Origin: Amoebidium appalachense
Lineage: Eukaryota > Ichthyosporea
Direction of reading: 5' to 3'
DNA length: 64,000 nt
Assembly (NCBI GenBank): GCA_963693365.1
Contig: CAVNZM010000017.1
Location: forward strand, 496,001-560,000
In this document: positions 57,269-64,000 of the stretch, in pieces
Position numbering within the stretch: position 1 is the stretch's first letter
How the letters are laid out: each line of letters begins with the position of its first letter
Program-made: the position numbers and the translations under genes
The notes under the pieces: model-generated
Seen by the model: only the letters and a program-made list of their open reading frames with translations
What the model was told of the DNA's origin: nothing
The model's database searches: none

Positions 57269-57937
57269 CCTGCGGGCACCCGGGACATCCCCCCCGTTCT
57301 CCCCTTTCGCTTCCCCCCACATCCTCGGCGCCCATTTCTCCTCTTGCTGCCTGCTGCAAAAAACACGGGTGTGTCCATGACATGGGTCACGTCCCCCCCC
57401 CTCCCTCCCCCCCCCCCCCCCCCCCCCCCCCCCTTCCCCCTCCCCCCCCCCCCCCCCCCCCAAAAAAAGGGTGAAAAAATCCCCCCTACTCAACCGACGA
57501 GAATAGACTATGCACCACTAACCCGTATCAGCGTGATTATTGGCGTTTACATACACTGTGTACCATTTGCTTGTTTTGTTGTGCAGGCTCGTACCGTCTT
57601 GGTGACCACACGTGTAATGATACTTGTAATGAGGGGCAAAGGAGTCTAGCGTACCCCTAATTCAAACGCTTTGTGTTAGAAAGGTTGTGGGTCGATTGTT
57701 GCAGTCACCAATAGGCTGGGAGTCAGTTGTGTCTGATGTTTGTTCGCGAATGGAAGTTCATTTTTGTAGTGGTGGTCTCTGTTTGTGTTGTCGTGTTCAC
57801 TTTCTCTTTTCCGTGTGTCTAAATAGCCCCCCCCCCCCCACCCCCCCACCCCCTCCCCCTGGCCTCCTCCCTACCTTTCCCCAACATGCACACCCACACA
57901 CCCACACACAGACACATGCACACTCACAGGCGCACAG

Positions 57938-57973
<36 letters not shown>

Positions 57974-58070
57974 CCACACCCACACCCACCAACACACACA
58001 CGCACACACGCGCGCGCGCACACACACACAGAAAAAAACACACACACACACAGACACACAGCCAGTCACC
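56803..58070. other. C-run and CA-rich stretch, no gene established
   Basis: Mirror of 18,331-19,588. C runs at about 56,905-56,932, 57,031-57,051, 57,236-57,265 and 57,409-57,462, and CA tracts at 57,073-57,098 and 57,940-57,970. A stretch after TTGTTGTGCAG (57,588) could be an exon but cannot be confirmed. Confidence 0.5.
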
Positions 58071-58157
58071 ATGAGTGGACGGTGGGCACAGGCTGGTGGG
58101 TGGCTCTGCCGATTGCTGCCTTCCCGTCTAAACACCACCCTCCCCCGAGCAGCCACA
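58071..58157 (+). CDS. possible first exon of AP2 gene copy C'
   Basis: Twenty-nine codons from CACCATGAG to a GTATGC donor, phase 0. Joining to an acceptor at 58,886 keeps the frame through the ATG at 58,956 and would give a 456-residue protein. Mirror of 18,330-18,244. Confidence 0.35.
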
Positions 58158-58267
58158 GTATGCGACCCCCCTCCCCCATCCCCTCCCCGCCTCTCCTCCT
58201 TCACCCACCCACCCACCCACCCACACACACACACACACAGACCCACCCACCCACACCCACACACACA

Positions 58268-58310
<43 letters not shown>

Positions 58311-58955
58311 ACACACACATCCAACCCTTCCCCCTCCCCCCCCCCCCCATCGCCCCCGACAGATTTTAGGTTTTTCATTTTTGTGACGTTTTGCAGTCTC
58401 TCCTCTAATGTCTCCTCCTTATATCCAACCCTCTAACGCATACATCAACCCCTCCCCGCTCCCCCCCCGGGGCTCGCTTCCCCCCTCGGCCTCTCACCTT
58501 GCCCAAACCCATGCCTCTTTGCGCTCTTAGGGGAGAAGAAGGAAAGGCAGTGTCCCATTGTACCTATGTGCATGCGCCCGCCTGGTCAGTGCCCCCCCCC
58601 AAAACATGCCCAACGCTATTGGAGGCAAATGAATGAATGAAACTTCTGCCTGTTTTCTTGTGCTCATCTATTCTCCTTGCGTCCCTCCCCCTCCCCCTCC
58701 CCTCCCCTCCCTCAACCCCCCCCTAGGAACCCCGCTATGCTGTTTATCTTCTGCCTGCATGTTTTGGAGTTGTCACTTGTGCTCTTTTCTCTGTGGGTTT
58801 TCAATGTCATTGCATCCGCTCTGCTCCCCCGGCCCTTACTGCATACATCCCCCCCCCCCCCCCCCCCCCCTCCCCTTCCACCGCAGTTAAAAAACAACAA
58901 CAACAAAAAAAAAAAACACACACACACAAAAAAAACAACACAAGCTCTCACATAC

Positions 58956-59293
58956 ATGGCCACGAACCAACCCCTACCACTCCACGTTCGACTAATCCAA
59001 TCCCGTCGGCAGGCATGTTTTTCCCGCGGGTATTTCACCCATGCACACAACCGTGTGGCTGCCAGAGCTATTTTTAGGCGCCCACTGGACCGTACTGCGG
59101 TGGCGACAACTACACAGCGGCACATGCACTTCTTGGCACCACGGGCAGGTGTGTTTTTTCACCATGTGCACACACACATAAGTGTTCCCTCACAGGTGAT
59201 TCGTACGGGCACACAGACACACACATACACAAGCCCTCACACACACACGTGCGCTCATATGCACACTCACGCGCGCACACACAAGCACAAAAT

Positions 59294-59357
<64 letters not shown>

Positions 59358-59615
59358 ACACGCACGCACATGCGCGCAACACACCCACACGCACACAAGC
59401 TCATCCACCCATCCACACATCCACACTCACAAAGGAAGCTTTCTACAAAGATGCGCACATGTAGGCATATATATTTAGCCTCACATGCATCGACATGGAC
59501 ATTCAGTCCCACGCGCTCACTGACCAGAGAAGTGCGCATGTGTTTTTGTACCCGAAAACAAACCTTGAAGTGTAGACAAACACACACAGCAAGGATACAA
59601 ACACACACAGCAAGG

Positions 59616-59655
<40 letters not shown>

Positions 59656-59662
59656 ATGCACG

Positions 59663-59740
<78 letters not shown>

Positions 59741-60440
59741 CGTGCGCGCGCACCCGCTCACGCACTCACGCACGCACACATGTGCACCCCCCCCCCCCCC
59801 ACACACACACACACATACACACAACACACACACACACAGACACACACACAGACACACACACACACACACACACGCGCGTCTCCATAAGCAAAGGTGCAGT
59901 TGCAGGTTGAAGAAAATCACAAGCACATTTGTTGAAGCTAACATCAGCCCCCCCCCCCAACCCCGGGTGACCCAAGCACACACATATACAAGCCTGGTTT
60001 TGGTCTTGCCATGCCCCCTTACACCCCTTTTTCCAGATTGCCTGACCAGTCGTTTCAGAGTATCCGACCACATCATCCATTCATCCTGCTTCTCCACTTG
60101 TGTCGGCCGAACCATCACCGGCTCCATCAGGGTATGTCTGTGTCCCCCCCCCTCCCCCCCCCCCCCCCCCCCCCCTCCCCCCCTTCCCTCCTCCTCCTCC
60201 TCCCCAAGCAGCCAAACCACTCAGTCAACCCACGTACGCTCGCCCAACCACCCACCTTATCCATCACCCACCTTACACTCTACCAAGGAAGCGAGTTTGT
60301 AAACGGAGGGGGGGGAGGGGGGGGGGGGGGGGGGGGGGGCAGATAACACATCTAGACACACGTGTTCGCATGCACACACAAGAATATACACACACACACA
60401 CGACGCGCATACATACGCGCACGCACACATGCAACCACAC

Positions 60441-60475
<35 letters not shown>

Positions 60476-60572
60476 ACACACTCACAGACTCAAACACACA
60501 CACGCATACACGCACATATACACACATGCGCGCGTACACACAAACAGAAGAGCGCACACAGACCCCCCCCCC

Positions 60573-60621
<49 letters not shown>

Positions 60622-61657
60622 CACATACACGGTCACCTGCACCGGACATCGGCGGTATGCACCCTCGAAGTACCACCCAGTGTAGACAATTTATAAGTTT
60701 CATGCAGTGCTGACAATCTGCTTCCACCAGGCCAACTCTGTGGCTGGGCCGTTGAGTCCACTGCCCACATTGCAGAGGCAGGCGGAAAGGTCAGTGTCTA
60801 CAAAAACACAGGGCTCAGGTCCTGACGAGGAGCGCCAATTTAGGGGTGTTTGTTGGCTCCAACGAACTTCCAAATGGATGTCAAGTCTTCCCGTTCCTCT
60901 GTTTTACATTGGCCGTTTCGAATGCCAGGTTTCTGCTGCACGACACACCGACGTTGCCATTCGATACCTCGTCCAATCAAAAGTGTTGGACGAGAAATAC
61001 CTGGCAAGGACCAACGTCAGCCTGGGCTTGTTGGAGCAATTTGTGCCCACGGCTGAGGAGACGGAGAGAGTGGTGAAACGGTGGAAGGAACAGGTGACGA
61101 GGGAATATTCCTCAGTGTTTCGAGGTGTTATTAAGAGAACCAGTGCATGTAGAACAGGAAGGGTGTGGAGGGCGGGATTTTCTGATGAATCCGGCACACA
61201 ACGTTGGATCGGTTCCTTTTTGACTGAGATTGAGGCGGCATGTGCTGTGGATGTGGCTGTGAGAGCCTCAAAATTGCCTAAGTCGGAGAAGATCAAACGG
61301 ATTAATTTCTGCGAAGAAAGTGATTATCTCACAGACAGCCAGGCACGCAGAGGTAGGTGTATAGGGGTGTGTAAGGGGAGAAGTACCTCAAAACCATGGC
61401 GTGTTCGGGCCCTAGCCAAAAAGCAAGTGGCACCTATCAAAAAGTCTAGCCCCTGGACTCAAAAGGAAATTTTACCATCAAGGAGGTATATTGGGTGCTT
61501 TGCAAGGAAACTGGAAGCGATCGAAGCATATGACCGGTTTGTGCTGGACCTATGGGCACAGCGGAACGAACCACGGGGCCCTCTGCCGCCCACAAATTTC
61601 AGTCCAGCCAGATATGGCTATAACCTTATGAGTCCACCCACCATACCACCCCTTTAA
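58956..61657 (+). CDS. three-repeat AP2-domain DNA-binding protein, copy C'
   Basis: Exons 58956-59148, 60037-60131 and 60731-61657, phases 1, 0, 0, GT-AG, 404 residues. Exon 1 is arginine-rich ([20 protein letters not shown]). Exon 3 holds three AP2-like units: FRGVCWLQRTSKW with [38 protein letters not shown] with RWIGSF and [15 protein letters not shown]; and the split third unit with [19 protein letters not shown]. The helices and linkers are almost identical to copy C. The strands differ at many positions, and copy C' is two codons shorter in unit 1. No R1 repeat lies upstream of the ATG here. Probably a DNA-binding regulator, with a mobile-element origin possible. Target unknown. Confidence 0.75.
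59220..59875. repeat. (CA)n tracts in intron 1 of AP2 gene copy C'
   Basis: Mirror of 16,045-16,700, with CA tracts at about 59,295-59,351, 59,616-59,650 and 59,668-59,737 and a C run at 59,787-59,800. Confidence 0.9.
60145..60650. repeat. C/G runs and (CA)n in intron 2 of AP2 gene copy C'
   Basis: C runs at 60,143-60,183, G runs at 60,308-60,339, CA tracts at 60,442-60,472 and 60,576-60,618. Mirror of 15,330-15,800. Confidence 0.9.
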
Positions 61658-62800
61658 TAACGAACCAGAGCCCGGAAACCCACCTTAGCGGAGAGGCCGG
61701 CCGCGAAGAATGCTCGTTCACCTACACCCACTCATCCTACACTGGAAGACACTTGGCTGAGATCGAGCCTGCATATTTTAACATCATATGTGGAACTTTA
61801 GAGGCATCATACCGTTCATCCTAGTTAGTTTAGGTTCATGTCAATTTGCCCTCCTGTAACTGCAACTGATCATGAGCAATATTACATAGTATTCGATTTG
61901 ATTACTTTGCTTGATTCTTTTGTTGTGTGGTTAGGTTATCCCCCAGCTTCTGTACTTGTGTTGGCGGCTGTTGCCACTGGGCAGGGCCAGGTGCCGCGTT
62001 TGTCAGCTGCGGGAAGTGTACGTCGTGTGTCATGGGGGTAGCTGCCGGGAGTACTCTTAGACTAGTAATCTATTCTATTTGTATAGAAATTTATGAACCG
62101 ACATTTGTGGGTGTGCGCATACATAGTGATCACTGTGGTCTAATCTGCTTCCTATGACAGTGTGATGGGAGGCAATGCTTCGTATGTATGTTTTAAGTCG
62201 TTGACCACCCCTTTTAACACACCCAGGTGGTAGGCCATTGGCAGTGGGGATTCCAAAGAAGTTCAGAGCTCAATTTCAGTACAATGATCTTAAAGTATGA
62301 TATTTTCTATGCACTTCACTCTTATTATTATATACTTGGCTAATAATTAGCAATTGTTGACCCTCCTAGTCGAGCTCATACATGCAGCTTTTATAATTAG
62401 CAGTCCCACGGCAGAATTTTCGTTATTGTTATGTAAATCTCGGCTTACGACTATTTTGCTGTGTCTATGGCAACGTCTGTACTATGTATATATTCAGTCT
62501 TGCCTGTCTGATGCTCCGATCTAAATAAAATCTATAAAAAAATGGAGCCAACAACGGAAATAAAACCTCGAGTTTCACTAACGTCACATAACATCATAAG
62601 GAGACATGACTTTTTAGTAACACAGGTGACCATATTACATCCTATAGTATACATGTACAGAAAACGAAAAATTCATATATGCAACCATGTCCTCAGATTG
62701 TGAATCTGAGTTGGGAATCAAGGACACGTACACTACTTTTGAATCCGGGTAGTACATAATAAGCATCTAGGCCAAGTTGTGGACCGACTACATATAATCA
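61658..62800. other. 3' flank of AP2 gene copy C', no gene seen
   Basis: Mirror of 13,130-14,319. I count four differences in the first 170 bases after the stop codon, giving a background divergence of about 2.4%. Confidence 0.6.
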
Positions 62801-62801
62801 T

Positions 62802-62990
62802 GATCCCACACATCGCCCTGTGACAACTCGTGTACTCAAGACGGCTTAGCATTTTTTGCAATTGTGAGGATCGCACACATCGATCCGAACAGTATTACAT
62901 AACATACCGCCCCGACAAGGGTCGAGGTCGTCATGTTAAATTTTAATTAGTACTTAAAAATAGGCTCCCAGAGCCCGTCTCGATTATGTT

Positions 62991-63071
<81 letters not shown>

Positions 63072-63435
63072 CCCGCCCCGCCCAGGAGGCCACACTGGGC
63101 CTCTCCATCGGGCGGGGAATCAGCAAACCGCTAAATGACATAAATATAGTAGTAAACAAATAATAAATTGATCAAATGAATGAATAAACAAAGAATACTT
63201 ATACTAGTTCCTTTTTGAGGATCCCACACATCGCCCTGTGACAACTCGTGTACTCAAGACGGCTTGGCATTTTTTGCAATTGTGAGGATCGCACACATCG
63301 ATCCGAACAGTATTACCATTACACATACAGTATGCGTCCACGCATAACATACCGCCCCGACAAGGGTCGAGGTCGTCATGTTAAATTTTAATTAGTATTT
63401 AAAAATAGGCTCCCAGAGCCCGTCTCGATTATGTT

Positions 63436-63474
<39 letters not shown>

Positions 63475-63629
63475 CCCGCCCTCCCGCCCGCCCAGGAGGC
63501 CACACTGGGCCTCTCCATCGGGCGGGGAATCAGCAAACCGCTAAATGACATAAATATAGTAGTAAACAAATAATAAATTGATCAAATGAATGAATAAACA
63601 AAGAATACTTATACTAGTTCCTTTTTGAG
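62802..63629 (+). repeat. tandem duplication of about 415 bases
   Basis: Two units, starting at GATCCCACACATCGCCCTGT (62,802 and 63,219), each hold the 3' end of the membrane microprotein gene (inverted), CATACCGCCCCGACAAGGG, a C run (79 C at 62,992-63,070; 37 C at 63,437-63,473), CCCAGGAGGCCACACTGGG and an AT-rich end with GAATGAATAAACAAAG. Unit 2 keeps about 30 bases more of the microprotein coding strand. Confidence 0.88.
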
Positions 63630-63739
63630 ATGGTGAAAAAAAAAAAAAAAGGGAAATTCGGGGGGAAAAAAAAACTTTGAAAAAAAAAAAAAAAAAAAGA
63701 AGCTGAAAGCGTGAAAGCCTATGTGTGTGTGTGTGTGCC

Positions 63740-63830
<91 letters not shown>

Positions 63831-64000
63831 AAATCTAAATCAATACTTGAAAGTCTAGCATTTAGTACATCAAGTCCCCCCCCCCCCCACCCCCCCCTCC
63901 CCTCCTCCCCAACCCGCTAAATAAGTAAATATAGAGGAAATCAATAAGTAATTGATTCAAATAATAATAAAAACATACTATTTTTTTCCAGGGGACCAAA
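63630..64000. repeat. poly(A), (GT)n and C-rich tail of the window
   Basis: A runs at 63,637-63,650 and 63,680-63,697, a GT tract of about 85 bases (63,742-63,827), and C-rich then AT-rich sequence. No gene is visible. Confidence 0.85.

Larger units (their letters stand above)
54870..62895 (-). repeat. block C', right arm of the large inverted repeat
   Basis: Reverse complement of 13,070-21,500. It lacks both R1 insertions of block C. The left junction is in a G run. The right junction falls inside the membrane microprotein gene, whose 5' part is missing here. Confidence 0.93.

Overview
This is eukaryotic nuclear DNA. Genes are split into short exons with GT-AG introns whose phases can be checked, AATAAA signals follow stop codons, and non-coding sequence is packed with homopolymer G/C runs (up to 81 G and 79 C), long (CA)n/(GT)n tracts and retrotransposon remains. 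Multi-AP2 proteins beside an endosomal FYVE protein, a GH20 glycosidase, a chromodomain gypsy fragment and a non-LTR retrotransposon suggest an algal or other protist genome rather than an animal or fungus. I do not name a species.

Layout. Block A (1-12,870) holds the 3' exons of a rabenosyn-5-like gene (+) and the 5' exons of a GH20 hexosaminidase-like gene (-), convergent. Block C (about 13,070-21,500) holds a three-repeat AP2 gene (-) and a gene for a protein with one membrane segment (-); a 58-residue membrane microprotein (+) sits on the A/C junction. Block B (22,630-39,488) is a second, direct copy of A and also contains the FYVE exon of the rabenosyn gene; it ends at a 500-N gap (39,489-39,988). 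Region D (39,989-54,870) is single copy here: a transposon-type gene, a tandem array of about 570-bp units in front of a small Cys/His-rich gene, a gypsy integrase-chromodomain fragment, an intact 864-aa reverse transcriptase ORF (-) and pieces of a related element. Block C' (54,870-62,895) is C in inverted orientation. The tail (62,802-64,000) is a tandem duplication plus simple repeats.

A and B differ by three large indels: about 3.5 kb and 1.6 kb only in B, about 1.2 kb only in A. C and C' differ by two insertions of one short repeat family, present in C only. This may be real segmental duplication or haplotypes joined by the assembler; the sequence alone cannot decide.

The most striking observation is in the paired AP2 genes. 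Flanking non-coding DNA and the neighbouring gene differ by only about 1-2.5%, but the AP2 copies differ by clustered, almost wholly amino-acid-changing substitutions centred on the predicted DNA-contacting beta strands of all three AP2 units. Other notable points are complementary damage in the two GH20 copies, a repeat family with empty sites in G-rich tracts, and several stretches each filled with a different degenerate short word.
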